Shown here piece after piece: positions 36,379-44,971 of a stretch of 64,000 nucleotides of DNA (positions are counted from its first letter, which is position 1; every line of letters starts with the position of its first letter). A program made the position numbers and the translations under genes. Under the pieces are notes generated by a model that did not search any database, was not told the DNA's origin, and saw nothing but the letters and a program-made list of their open reading frames with translations. Source of the DNA: Capnocytophaga gingivalis ATCC 33624 (GTDB taxonomy: Bacteria > Bacteroidota > Bacteroidia > Flavobacteriales > Flavobacteriaceae); assembly GCF_000174755.1 (NCBI RefSeq), contig NZ_ACLQ01000035.1, positions 1-64,000 of the forward strand, read 5' to 3'.

Positions 36379-37596
36379 ATGAGCAAAATTACACTTTTTT
36401 TATTACTTATAGGTGTTTTTGGACAACTTTCTGCACAAAATATTTCTATTAAGAAATATGAGTATGTAGGAACTGGTGCCAACCAATCCTATCAGTACCT
36501 TCCTATGCTTGCAGGCAAGCGTATAGGAGTAGTTACCAATCATACAGGGATTATTCAAAAAATTGCCCATGAAAAGGACAGCACCATCACAGTACAGAAC
36601 GAACATTTGGTGGATTTTCTTCTTGCCAAGAAGATAAACATCTCCAAGGTTTTTGCTCCTGAGCATGGTTTTCGGGGTACAGCTGATGCTGGAGAAGTAA
36701 TCAAGGATGGAGTAGATCCCAAGACTAAACTCCCCATTATCTCCCTATATGGGAAGAATAAGAAACCTACAGCAGAACAGCTTAAAGGAATAGAGGTCAT
36801 GCTCTTTGACCTACAGGATGTAGGGGTGCGCTTCTACACGTATATCTCGACCCTACACTATGTGATGGAAGCCTGTGCTGAGAACTATATTCCCTTGGTA
36901 ATCCTTGACCGTCCGAATCCTAACGGTCACTATATAGATGGGCCTGTACTAGAATCTTCTTATAAAAGCTTTATAGGTATGCACCCCGTCCCTGTGGTCT
37001 ATGGAATGACCATTGCCGAATACGCCCAGATGATCAACGGAGAGAAATGGCTTAAGAACGGTATCCAGTGTACCCTGAAGATAGTGCCCCTTAAGAGCTA
37101 TGACCGCAAGGCTATCTATCCCCTACCTGTAGCTCCCTCTCCTAATCTCCCCAATATGACTGCGGTAAACCTATACCCAAGCCTATGTTTCTTCGAGGGG
37201 ACTAACATCAGTATGGGGCGTGGTACCCAATGGCAATTCCAAATATATGGCTCTCCCTATTTGGAAAAAACAGCCTTTACCTTCACCCCTAAGCCCAATG
37301 CTGGGGATAAGAATCCTAAATACAATGGAAAAGTATGCTATGGAGAAGATCTAAGCCATACTCCTACACTATCCACACTGAACCTTTCTTGGCTAATAAA
37401 GACCTACGAACAGACTTCTGCTGTGAAGGTTAACTTTTTTTCGTCTTCCTTTGATAAGCTGGCAGGTAACAAAACCCTCAAAGAGCAGCTCCTCCAGCAC
37501 AAGAGTGAAAAAGAGATCAAAGCAAGCTGGCAAGATGCTTTAGAAAAATTCAAAAAGACACGAAAAAAATATCTTTTGTATCCCTCTGATTTTTAA
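36379..37596 (+). CDS. namZ: Exo-beta-N-acetylmuramidase NamZ family protein (DUF1343, GH171)
   Basis: A 405-residue secreted protein. The ATG at 36379 gives a standard signal peptide (MSKITLFLLLIGVFGQLSAQ); a longer frame from 36319 would put 20 polar residues in front of it and overlap the divergent permease gene. The DUF1343 domain fills the rest: FAPEHGFRGTADAGE, LFDLQDVGVRFYTYISTL, LDRPNPNGHYIDGP and SMGRGTQWQFQIYG. NamZ removes terminal N-acetylmuramic acid from peptidoglycan fragments, including in the related oral Bacteroidota species Tannerella forsythia. A salvage role in the periplasm or outside is likely. No murQ or amgK gene is in the window. Confidence 0.87.
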   Translation: MSKITLFLLLIGVFGQLSAQNISIKKYEYVGTGANQSYQYLPMLAGKRIGVVTNHTGIIQKIAHEKDSTITVQNEHLVDFLLAKKINISKVFAPEHGFRGTADAGEVIKDGVDPKTKLPIISLYGKNKKPTAEQLKGIEVMLFDLQDVGVRFYTYISTLHYVMEACAENYIPLVILDRPNPNGHYIDGPVLESSYKSFIGMHPVPVVYGMTIAEYAQMINGEKWLKNGIQCTLKIVPLKSYDRKAIYPLPVAPSPNLPNMTAVNLYPSLCFFEGTNISMGRGTQWQFQIYGSPYLEKTAFTFTPKPNAGDKNPKYNGKVCYGEDLSHTPTLSTLNLSWLIKTYEQTSAVKVNFFSSSFDKLAGNKTLKEQLLQHKSEKEIKASWQDALEKFKKTRKKYLLYPSDF

Positions 37597-37692
37597 ACTA
37601 TAAAGAGTTTTCCCTTTATTTTTAAGAGGGTTAAAAATAAAAATTGTGGAGAAAATTATACAAAAAATATGCGCTATGTAAATTATATTTTT

Positions 37693-37760
37693 TATTTTTG
37701 TGCCATGAAAAGAGGGTATATTTACTCAAAAAACACCTATCAATAGAGTAAATACCTATC
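37693..37760 (+). promoter_or_regulatory. Promoter box and structured leader of the lpx operon
   Basis: TATTTTTG (37693-37700) fits TAnnTTTG, though no well-spaced TTG is seen. Just after it a 13-codon frame (37705-37746, MKRGYIYSKNTYQ) lies within a hairpin in which ATTTACTC (37720-37727) pairs perfectly with GAGTAAAT (37746-37753), and GGT/ACC extend the stem. The stop codon of the small frame lies at the start of the right arm. This may be a leader peptide or only a structured 5' end. Confidence 0.45.
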
Positions 37761-37780
37761 TTACAAGAACTTAAGTTTCT

Positions 37781-38812
37781 ATGTTACATAAAGTTACCGC
37801 AAGTCAGATTGCACAAGTCCTCAATGGAACTGTCACTGGAGACCCTGAAGTAGAGGTTTACAAACTCTCCAAGATTGAAGAAGGGTGTCCTGGGACTATT
37901 ACCTTTTTATCCAATCCTAAGTACAAGCACTTTATCTATACGACAGAGGCTTCTGTGGTGATTGTAAAGGATGACTTCCATCCAGAACAACCTATCAAAT
38001 CTACATTGATTAGGGTAGCTGATCCTTATTTGGCATTTACACAACTATTAGAGTACTATAATCAAATGCGTATAGCTACCAAAGTAGGCATAGAAGAACC
38101 CGTGTTTATCAATTCTTCTTCTACTTTAGGAGAGAATGTGTATATAGGTGCTTTTACTTCTATTGGGGCACATTGTAAGATAGGCAACAATGTAAAGATA
38201 TATTCCAACACCAACATAGGAGACAATGTCACAATAGGAGACAACACTATTATCTTCAGTGCAGTAACCCTCTGTGCGGACTCTGTAATAGGTGCCAATT
38301 GCATTCTCCACTCAGGGGTAGTCATTGGAGCGGATGGCTTTGGCTTTGCCCCTCAAGAAGATGGTTCCTACAAGAAAATCCCTCAGATAGGCAATGTAGT
38401 GATTGAGGATGAGGTAGAGATTGGAGCCAATACCACTATAGACCGTGCCACTATGGGCTCTACCATTATCCGAAAAGGGGTAAAAATAGACAACTTAGTG
38501 CAAATAGCTCACAATGTGGAAATAGGAGCTCATACGGTTATTGCCTCTCAAGCAGGGGTAGCAGGTTCTAGTAAGATTGGCGCACATTGTAGCATAGGTG
38601 GACAGGTCGGCATTGCAGGGCACTTCACTATAGGTAATAATGTAAAAATACAAGCCCAATCAGGAATTGGTAGAGATGTTAAGGACAATGAAGTAATTCA
38701 GGGTTCACCTGCCTTTACTTATATGGATTACAACAAATCCTATGTAGTATTCAGAAAACTTCCTGAATTGTTCAAGAAAATCGGTGAATTAGAAAAAAAG
38801 ATTGATTCTTAA
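37781..38812 (+). CDS. lpxD: UDP-3-O-acylglucosamine N-acyltransferase LpxD
   Basis: A 343-residue cytoplasmic acyltransferase that adds the second hydroxyacyl chain to UDP-acylglucosamine in lipid A synthesis, using acyl-ACP. The N-terminal uridine-binding domain (residues 1-100, ITFLSNPKY) precedes a left-handed beta-helix of hexapeptide repeats (about 105-310). The catalytic histidine is in [15 protein letters not shown] near residue 247, and GADGFGFAP is an LpxD signature. The C-terminal helix ends the trimer. First gene of the lpx operon; an unknown small gene follows after 6 bp. Confidence 0.94.
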   Translation: MLHKVTASQIAQVLNGTVTGDPEVEVYKLSKIEEGCPGTITFLSNPKYKHFIYTTEASVVIVKDDFHPEQPIKSTLIRVADPYLAFTQLLEYYNQMRIATKVGIEEPVFINSSSTLGENVYIGAFTSIGAHCKIGNNVKIYSNTNIGDNVTIGDNTIIFSAVTLCADSVIGANCILHSGVVIGADGFGFAPQEDGSYKKIPQIGNVVIEDEVEIGANTTIDRATMGSTIIRKGVKIDNLVQIAHNVEIGAHTVIASQAGVAGSSKIGAHCSIGGQVGIAGHFTIGNNVKIQAQSGIGRDVKDNEVIQGSPAFTYMDYNKSYVVFRKLPELFKKIGELEKKIDS

Positions 38813-38818
38813 CCTATT

Positions 38819-39220
38819 ATGAATATTGAGCTATTGAAGGAATCTTTGAACCTACTCAATGATTTTCCAGAACATATATATTATATCAATTCAGGAGCAG
38901 AGTATCTAAGTATTTACAAACGTTGCCTGAAGGATATAGAGCAGATTGCTCAAGAAAGAGGCTCCGCTTATATAAAAGGCAAACTAAAAGAATATCCTAC
39001 TCTTACAAGTAAAGAGGTTGATGAATATATTAGACTAAAAAGTGATGATAAAAGCCTGCTTTCCTTATTTTTTGAACGTATCTATATAGAAAACATTATT
39101 TGCTTATTTAGAACAGGAAGTTTTCCCCATAGTATAAAGAAGAAAATTTGTAAAGTAGCCAATATAAATCAGGAAATATTTAGAGTTATTGAAAAACCCA
39201 TTTTAGAAACAATACTTTAA
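38819..39220 (+). CDS. Hypothetical protein inside the lpx operon
   Basis: I do not recognise this 133-residue protein. It is mainly helical and has no signal peptide or transmembrane segment. It contains a basic stretch near residues 104-115 (PHSIKKKICKVANIN). It starts 6 bp after lpxD and ends 38 bp before lpxC-fabZ, so it should be co-transcribed with lipid A genes, where most Bacteroidota have no extra gene. Its codon use is more AT-rich than lpxD and lpxC. It may be a recent insertion or a small regulator. Confidence 0.65.
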   Translation: MNIELLKESLNLLNDFPEHIYYINSGAEYLSIYKRCLKDIEQIAQERGSAYIKGKLKEYPTLTSKEVDEYIRLKSDDKSLLSLFFERIYIENIICLFRTGSFPHSIKKKICKVANINQEIFRVIEKPILETIL

Positions 39221-39258
39221 TAGATATTAGAAAATTACGTAATTAAAAAATATATCTT

Positions 39259-40656
39259 GTGAAACAATATACATTAGCTGCCCCAGTTACCTTACAAGGA
39301 AAAGGGCTCCATACAGGAAAGAATGTAACCCTCACCCTAAAACCTGCCAATGAAAATACAGGGTTTGTATTTGTACGAGTAGACTTGGAGGGCAACCCAG
39401 TCATAGAAGCAGAAGCTTCCTATGTGACCAGTACCGAAAGAGGTACTGTCTTGGAGAAAAAAGGAGTAAAAATACAGACCTGTGAGCATATTCTTGCTGC
39501 ATTGGTAGGTATGAACTTGGACAATGTCATCATGGAATTGGACGCACCTGAGCCTCCTATCATGGATGGTTCTGCTAAATATTTCGTAGAAGCCATTGAA
39601 AAAGTAGGGATTGTAGCCCAAGAAGCTGAGCGCCATGAGTATATTGTACACGAGGTAATTTCTTATAAGAATGAGGAGACAGGTTCTGAGATCACCCTTA
39701 TCCCTGCCGATGAGTACCAAGTAACCACCATGGTGGACTTTGGCACTAAAATACTCGGCACCCAAAATGCCTATATGCACTCGCTTTCTGAGTTCAAGGA
39801 TGATATAGCCAATGCTCGCACTTTCAGCTTTTTACACGAACTTGAAGTACTTTTGGACAAGGGACTTATCAAAGGAGGTGATCTGAACAATGCTATTATC
39901 TATGTAGATAAAGAGCCTTCCAAGGAGACTATGGAGAAGCTTAAAAAAGTATTCAATCGTGACAATGTTACAGTAAAGCCTAATGGTGTATTGGACAATA
40001 TAGACCTCCATTATTCTAATGAAGCAGCTCGACACAAGCTCTTGGATGTAGTAGGTGATTTAGCTCTCGTAGGAGTGCGTATTCGTGGAAAAGTAATCAC
40101 TAACAAACCTGGACACTTTACCAATACTCAGTTTGCTAAAAAACTCTCCAAAATTATAGCCAATGAGCGTAAAAACGATATACCTAAAGTAGATATCAAC
40201 CAAGCACCACTAATTGATACTGTGGGAATTATGAAACTTCTTCCCCATCGTCCGCCTATGCTCTTGGTAGATAAGGTATTCGAACTTTCTGATAAGCATG
40301 TCATTGCCACCAAGAGTGTTACCATGAATGAACCTTTCTTTGTGGGACATTTCCCTGGAGCACCCGTTATGCCTGGAGTCCTACAGATAGAAGCTATGGC
40401 TCAGGCTGGAGGGGTACTGATCCTTAGTACAGTTCCCGATCCAGAGAACTACCTAACTTATTTTATGAAGATTGACAATGTCAAATTCAAAAACCCAGTA
40501 CTCCCCGGAGATACCCTTATCTTCAAGTTAGAGCTACTCACTCCTATCCGTCGAGGTATCTGCCATATGCAGGGGTATGCCTACGCCAATGGTAAACTCG
40601 TAACCGAGGGAGAACTTATGGCTAAAATAGTAAAAAGAGACGATAATCAAGAGTAA
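39259..40656 (+). CDS. lpxC: Bifunctional LpxC deacetylase/FabZ dehydratase
   Basis: A 465-residue fusion found in Bacteroidota. Residues 1-310 are LpxC, the zinc UDP-3-O-acyl-N-acetylglucosamine deacetylase that commits to lipid A: TCEHILAALVGMNLDN (zinc histidine), ELDAPEPPIMDGSAKYF, and LHYSNEAARHKLLDVVGDLAL with the His and Asp ligands. Residues about 318-465 are FabZ, the 3-hydroxyacyl-ACP dehydratase: LLPHRPPMLLVDKV and FFVGHFPGAPVMPGVLQIEA with catalytic His and Glu. The start is GTG at 39259. Fusion links the enzymes that compete for 3-hydroxyacyl chains. lpxA starts 1 bp after the stop. Confidence 0.94.
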   Translation: MKQYTLAAPVTLQGKGLHTGKNVTLTLKPANENTGFVFVRVDLEGNPVIEAEASYVTSTERGTVLEKKGVKIQTCEHILAALVGMNLDNVIMELDAPEPPIMDGSAKYFVEAIEKVGIVAQEAERHEYIVHEVISYKNEETGSEITLIPADEYQVTTMVDFGTKILGTQNAYMHSLSEFKDDIANARTFSFLHELEVLLDKGLIKGGDLNNAIIYVDKEPSKETMEKLKKVFNRDNVTVKPNGVLDNIDLHYSNEAARHKLLDVVGDLALVGVRIRGKVITNKPGHFTNTQFAKKLSKIIANERKNDIPKVDINQAPLIDTVGIMKLLPHRPPMLLVDKVFELSDKHVIATKSVTMNEPFFVGHFPGAPVMPGVLQIEAMAQAGGVLILSTVPDPENYLTYFMKIDNVKFKNPVLPGDTLIFKLELLTPIRRGICHMQGYAYANGKLVTEGELMAKIVKRDDNQE

Positions 40657-40657
40657 T

Positions 40658-41461
40658 ATGATGTATCCCTTAGTCAATATACACCCTGAAGCTAAAATCG
40701 CTCAGAATGTGGTAGTAGAACCTTTCTCTACTATTTGCAGAAATGTAGAGATTGGAGAAGGCACTTGGATAGGTCCTAATGTAACCATTATGGAAGGGGC
40801 TCGTATCGGGAAAAACTGTAAAATATTCCCAGGAGCAGTTATCTCAGCCATTCCCCAAGATCTTAAGTACAAAGGAGAAGAAACTACTACCCATATAGGG
40901 GACAACACTACCATCCGCGAATGCGTTACTATCAACAAAGGAACGGTGGATCGCATGCGTACTGTGGTGGGAAATAACTGCCTGATTATGGCTTACTCCC
41001 ATATCGCTCACGATTGTATCGTGGGGGACAATTGTATTTTCTCCAATGGCACCACCTTAGCCGGACATGTAACTGTGGGGGATTGTGCTGTAATGGCTGG
41101 AATGACAGCTGTCTATCAGTTCTGCTCTATTGGGAGCTATGCTTTTGTTACAGGGGGTTCCTTAGTAGGAAAAGATGTGCCTCCTTATGTCAAGGCCGCT
41201 CGTAATCCTCTCTCCTATGTAGGGGTGAACTCTATTGGCCTACATCGTAGAGGATTCTCTACCGAGAAAATTCGTGAAATACAAAATATCTATCGTATCC
41301 TTTTCCAAAAGAAACTCAGTACTTCCCACGCCTTAGAATATATAGAGGCTGAAATGGAGGCTACTGTAGAGAGAGACGAGATCCTACAATTCGTTCGTCG
41401 CTCCCAACACGGTATTATGAAAGGATATGCAGGTATCCTTCCAGATGAAGGAAATGTATAA
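40658..41461 (+). CDS. lpxA: UDP-N-acetylglucosamine acyltransferase LpxA
   Basis: A 267-residue cytoplasmic acyltransferase for the first step of lipid A synthesis. A left-handed beta-helix of hexapeptide repeats fills residues 1-190, with the catalytic histidine in YSHIAHDCIVGDNCIFSNG, and GVNSIGLHRRGFS leads into the C-terminal helical domain (about 190-267). Two ATG codons lie in tandem at 40658 and 40661; either could be used. It is the last gene of the lpxD-unknown-lpxC/fabZ-lpxA unit, and a terminator follows 25 bp downstream. Confidence 0.94.
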   Translation: MMYPLVNIHPEAKIAQNVVVEPFSTICRNVEIGEGTWIGPNVTIMEGARIGKNCKIFPGAVISAIPQDLKYKGEETTTHIGDNTTIRECVTINKGTVDRMRTVVGNNCLIMAYSHIAHDCIVGDNCIFSNGTTLAGHVTVGDCAVMAGMTAVYQFCSIGSYAFVTGGSLVGKDVPPYVKAARNPLSYVGVNSIGLHRRGFSTEKIREIQNIYRILFQKKLSTSHALEYIEAEMEATVERDEILQFVRRSQHGIMKGYAGILPDEGNV

Positions 41462-41485
41462 AGTGCTATTTTCTTCTTAGCTTAT

Positions 41486-41521
41486 AAAAAAGAGATGCAA
41501 ATCATTGTATCTCTTTTTATT
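41486..41521. terminator. Intrinsic terminator after lpxA
   Basis: The arms 41487-41500 (AAAAGAGATGCAA core) and 41505-41518 pair over about 14 bp with one wobble and a 4-nt loop, with A and T tracts as lower stem and tail. Confidence 0.8.
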
Positions 41522-41536
41522 TTTCTATAATAGTTG

Positions 41537-41544
41537 TATCTTTG
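41537..41544 (+). promoter_or_regulatory. -7 box upstream of the M3 peptidase gene
   Basis: TATCTTTG matches TAnnTTTG, 28 bp before the start codon at 41572. The nearest TTG upstream is spaced too far (29 bp), so only the -7 element is supported. Confidence 0.5.
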
Positions 41545-41571
41545 CCCTTTCATCATTAAAATACGTATAAT

Positions 41572-43587
41572 ATGTTTCAAACTCCTTATAACGCGGCGCC
41601 CTTTTCGCGCTTTACTCCTACCGACTATCTACCAGCTATTGAAAAAGCTATCGCCGAAAGCCTCGCTCAAATCGATAGTATTACCCAAAATCCTGAACCA
41701 GCTAGTTTTAAGAATACAATAGAAGCCTTGGCTTACACAGGCTTAGAACTCGACCGACTTACGGCTATGTTCTTCAACCTCAACAGTGCCGAGACTAACG
41801 ACACCCTGCAAGCCGAAGCGCAACGCATCTCGCCCCTACTTACTGACTACGGCAATGATATCCGCCTGAATGAAGCCCTCTTCAAGCGAGTAAAAACAGT
41901 ATATGACCAGCGCGAAAACCTATCACTCACTGCAGAACAACAGACACTCCTTGAAAAAACTTACAAAAGTTTTACTCGCAATGGGGCTAACTTATCACTC
42001 AACGATAAGGAGAGTTTGCGCAAGATTGATAAAGAATTGGCTACACTTAAGCTGAAATTCTCCGAGAATGTACTCGCTGAAACCCAGCATTACCAATGGG
42101 TAATTACCGATAAGGAACAACTGAGTGGGCTACCCGATTTTGTCCTTGAGATACTCGCCCAAGAAGCCCAAAAGCGCCATACCCAAGGCTGGGTTATTAC
42201 GCTGGATATGCCCGTGTATACTGCTGTGATGAAATATGCCGATAACCGTGACCTACGCCAAAAACTCTTCACCGATTATCACAGTCGTTGTGCGGGAGAG
42301 AGTGCCTTTAGCAATGAGGCCAATGTCTTGCGTATCGCCGAGCTACGCCAAGCCCGTGCTACCCTCTTGGGCTATCCTTCTTATGCAGCGTTTGCCTTGG
42401 AGGAGCGTATGGCAGAAACACCCGAAAAGGTGATGAACTTCCTGAGTGAACTGTTAAGCAAAGCCAAACCGCAAGCCCTTAAGGAGTTAGAACAACTCAA
42501 AACCTTCTCGGGGCTTGCCGACTTCCAGCAGTGGGATTTCGCCTACTATGCCGAAAAACTCAAACAAGAATGTTACCAGATTGATGACTCCCTGCTCAAG
42601 CCTTATCTATCCTTAGACAAGGCAGTAGAAGGTATGTTTGCCGTTGCCCACAAGCTCTACGGCTTGTGCTTCTCCCTTACCGAGGAGGTAGAAAAATACC
42701 ACCCTGAAGTACAAACCTACAAGGTAACCGATGAGGATGGCAATTATCTCGCCCTTTTCTACACCGATTTTTTCCCTCGTGCAGGCAAGCGCAATGGAGC
42801 GTGGATGACCTCCTACAAAGAGCAGTATACAGATAAGCAGGGCAACGATTCCCGCCCTCATATCTCTATAGTGTGCAACTTCACCCGCCCAACGGATACC
42901 GCTCCTTCTTTGCTGACATTCAACGAGCTAACGACTCTCTTTCACGAGTTTGGGCACGCCCTTCACGGGATGCTCTCCAAGGTTACTTACCCCTCGCTCA
43001 GTGGTACCAATGTAGCCCGAGACTTTGTGGAACTCCCCAGTCAGTTGATGGAAAATTGGTGTTATGAAGAAGAAACTTTGCGCCTTTTCGCCACACATTA
43101 TGAGACGGGCGCCCCTCTGCCTATAGAATGGGTACAAAAGATAAAAGAAGCCAGCGCCTTTATGGAGGGTATCCTAAGTGTGCGCCAGCTCAATTTTGGA
43201 TTCTTAGATATGGCGTGGCATACCTATCCTCATCTGGAACGCCTCGAGAGTGTGGATTTGTTCGAGCAAGAAGCTACCAAAGTAACCCAGCTCTATCCCC
43301 CTATTGATGTGATGTGTATTTCTCCTGCTTTCTCTCATATTTTCAGCGGAGGCTATGCCGCAGGGTATTACAGCTACAAATGGTCGGAAGTATTGGACGC
43401 CGATGCTTTTGAAGCCTTTAAGGAAGTAGGTATTTTCAATGCTGAAGTAGCGACTCGTTTCCGCAAGGAGGTTCTCGAAAAGGGCAGTAGCGAAAAGGAA
43501 AGCCTGCTATACAAGCGCTTCCGTGGTCAAGACCCTACCCCCGATGCCCTTATCCGAAGAGCTTTTGGAGAAGTGAAAGGCGAATAG
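41572..43587 (+). CDS. dcp: M3 family metallopeptidase (Dcp/oligopeptidase A-like)
   Basis: A 671-residue zinc peptidase. The zinc site is HEFGH at residues 458-462, with the third ligand glutamate expected about 26 residues later, in the segment DFVELPSQLMENWC. HIFSGGYAAGYYSYKWSEVL near residue 590 is the conserved substrate loop with the tyrosines that bind the peptide. There is no signal peptide, so it should act in the cytoplasm on short peptides, as Dcp (releases C-terminal dipeptides) or oligopeptidase A. Length matches Dcp. Codons use visibly more G and C endings than the lpx genes. It stands alone between terminator and repeat region. Confidence 0.9.
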   Translation: MFQTPYNAAPFSRFTPTDYLPAIEKAIAESLAQIDSITQNPEPASFKNTIEALAYTGLELDRLTAMFFNLNSAETNDTLQAEAQRISPLLTDYGNDIRLNEALFKRVKTVYDQRENLSLTAEQQTLLEKTYKSFTRNGANLSLNDKESLRKIDKELATLKLKFSENVLAETQHYQWVITDKEQLSGLPDFVLEILAQEAQKRHTQGWVITLDMPVYTAVMKYADNRDLRQKLFTDYHSRCAGESAFSNEANVLRIAELRQARATLLGYPSYAAFALEERMAETPEKVMNFLSELLSKAKPQALKELEQLKTFSGLADFQQWDFAYYAEKLKQECYQIDDSLLKPYLSLDKAVEGMFAVAHKLYGLCFSLTEEVEKYHPEVQTYKVTDEDGNYLALFYTDFFPRAGKRNGAWMTSYKEQYTDKQGNDSRPHISIVCNFTRPTDTAPSLLTFNELTTLFHEFGHALHGMLSKVTYPSLSGTNVARDFVELPSQLMENWCYEEETLRLFATHYETGAPLPIEWVQKIKEASAFMEGILSVRQLNFGFLDMAWHTYPHLERLESVDLFEQEATKVTQLYPPIDVMCISPAFSHIFSGGYAAGYYSYKWSEVLDADAFEAFKEVGIFNAEVATRFRKEVLEKGSSEKESLLYKRFRGQDPTPDALIRRAFGEVKGE

Positions 43588-44114
43588 TGAGAGATGAAAA
43601 GGATTTTTTCTATTAATGAGCTTCTTGTAACCAATACCGGCAAAGCATTTAGAGCCGATAGATAGTAAAAAAAGCAAAAAAACGAATTAATTACATTTAT
43701 ATCTTAATTTTTTTATTACCTTTGCCCAAAGAGAAAAATAATTTATAATGGAAACCTCCCCCCTCACATACTCCGCTCTCGCGGACTTCCCTCAAAGTGG
43801 GAGAATAATTAACCTCCCCCTGCCCCCTCAGAGAGGGGGATTGCAGGACGCAAAGAGGGGGGATTGTAGGGCGCAAACAGGGATTTTGTTCTTATAAAAG
43901 TATCTTTGTAGTGCGTGATTCCCCCTCAGGGAGGGGGTTAGGGGGAGGTTCTCACAAAGAATCGATAATAATAACCGCCACCTATAAGAGAAATAATTTA
44001 TTAAAAGACCTCCCCCCTCACATACTCCGCTCTCGCGGACTTCCCTCGAAGAGGGGGATTGTAGGGGATAAATAAATAACTTAGTAACACTTAATTTTCA
44101 AAATAAAAAAACTT
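43588..44114 (+). other. 527-bp intergenic region with promoter box and G/C-rich repeat elements
   Basis: TACCTTTG (43717-43724) fits the -7 consensus. Downstream are C- and G-rich palindromic segments: a 40-bp perfect direct repeat (43754-43793 and 44008-44047), runs such as CCCCCTCAGAGAGGGGG near 43822-43838, and an inverted partner near 43921-43950. Frames of 23 codons (43601) and 49 codons (43749) occur but consist largely of repeat sequence and are not supported. Confidence 0.6.
43754..44047. repeat. Composite direct and inverted intergenic repeat (MITE/REP-like)
   Basis: The 40-bp segment at 43754-43793 recurs exactly at 44008-44047. The flank before it (GAGAAA..TAATTTAT) also recurs, so a unit of about 60 bp is repeated with an offset of 254 bp. 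Between the copies, one C-rich segment (from about 43812, ACCTCCCCCTGCCCCCTC) is the approximate inverse complement of a later G-rich one (GAGGGGGTTAGGGGGAGGTT, ending near 43950). No transposase is encoded. It lies between the promoter box and the lipoprotein gene. Confidence 0.75.
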
Positions 44115-44891
44115 ATGAAAAAACTCATTTTTTTGGCACTTGTTGCCACAGCATTATTCGTTTCCTCTTGCGGGAAAGACGACGACAACGGCGGAGGTAG
44201 CACTTCGCTTAACGGAGATTGGTATTTCCATACTGTCTATAGTAATGACAATAACAAAGGATTGCGATGGATAACCCTTGATAATTGCTCTCAACAATCT
44301 TATTGGTCTATTTCCGATAAAAAAATAAACTACGAACGGCACCATTTAGAAGGTTCAGACTGCAAATACACTCCTACATATTACAATTACACGATTAATA
44401 ATGGGGTTATAAATGCGATTGTAGCCGAGGACTCTCCTAATCATAGAATAGGTTCTACATTTTCTATCAAATATGAAATGAAAGGGAAAGAACTGATTTT
44501 TAGGTTTAAATCAGGAGCTTATGATATAATAAGTGTCCTTCATAAAAAAGGAGAAGACTATAGTTATCTCGACCCTTTTGTGGGACGTTGGCAAATGACC
44601 AAATATGTAGTGGGACAACAAGAATTTATAGTACAAGATGGCAAATGTTTGTACGGAAGTATAGTAGCCAGCTCTTTGGGAGCTACCCTATACCTTAATT
44701 ATCCAGAGAATGGGCAATGTAATAAAACGATAAACAGCTACGAGTGGGTAAAGGAAGGGGGCAAGTACTACAATGTGAGCAACCCTGCGAAAAAAACACT
44801 TTGGGACATCAATTTCTCCAACAATAACCGCTATATGACCTTTGCTATAGATAACGGACGCACAGTAATGCACTTTACCAAAGAAAAATAA
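44115..44891 (+). CDS. Surface-exposed lipoprotein, lipocalin-like
   Basis: A 258-residue lipoprotein (signal peptide MKKLIFLALVATALFVSSC, Cys19). The residues after Cys, GKDDD, match the K-(D/E)2 lipoprotein export signal described in Capnocytophaga, which sends lipoproteins to the cell surface. The body has two similar beta-rich halves, each starting with a G-x-W strand (LNGDWYFHTVY near residue 35 and FVGRWQMTKYVV near 157), the layout of lipocalin-like Bacteroidota lipoproteins. Each half carries spaced cysteines that may form disulfides. Ligand unknown. It is followed by a terminator and then the paralogue array. Confidence 0.75.
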   Translation: MKKLIFLALVATALFVSSCGKDDDNGGGSTSLNGDWYFHTVYSNDNNKGLRWITLDNCSQQSYWSISDKKINYERHHLEGSDCKYTPTYYNYTINNGVINAIVAEDSPNHRIGSTFSIKYEMKGKELIFRFKSGAYDIISVLHKKGEDYSYLDPFVGRWQMTKYVVGQQEFIVQDGKCLYGSIVASSLGATLYLNYPENGQCNKTINSYEWVKEGGKYYNVSNPAKKTLWDINFSNNNRYMTFAIDNGRTVMHFTKEK

Positions 44892-44903
44892 CCCGCCTTG
44901 TTA

Positions 44904-44934
44904 AACTCCCCTTGCCAAAGGGGAGTTTGTTTTA
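44904..44934 (+). terminator. Intrinsic terminator after the lipocalin-like gene
   Basis: AAACTCCCCTT (44904-44914) pairs with AAGGGGAGTTT (44919-44929) around a 4-nt loop, with T residues after it. It separates the lipoprotein from the paralogue array. Confidence 0.8.
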
Positions 44935-44971
44935 AGGAATAAATGAATAAATAGGCTTTTAATTTATCTCT

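Noticed and set aside
43601-43898. Frames of 23 and 49 codons in the repeat region
   Set aside because: The second consists of the G/C-rich repeat, and neither has a plausible protein.
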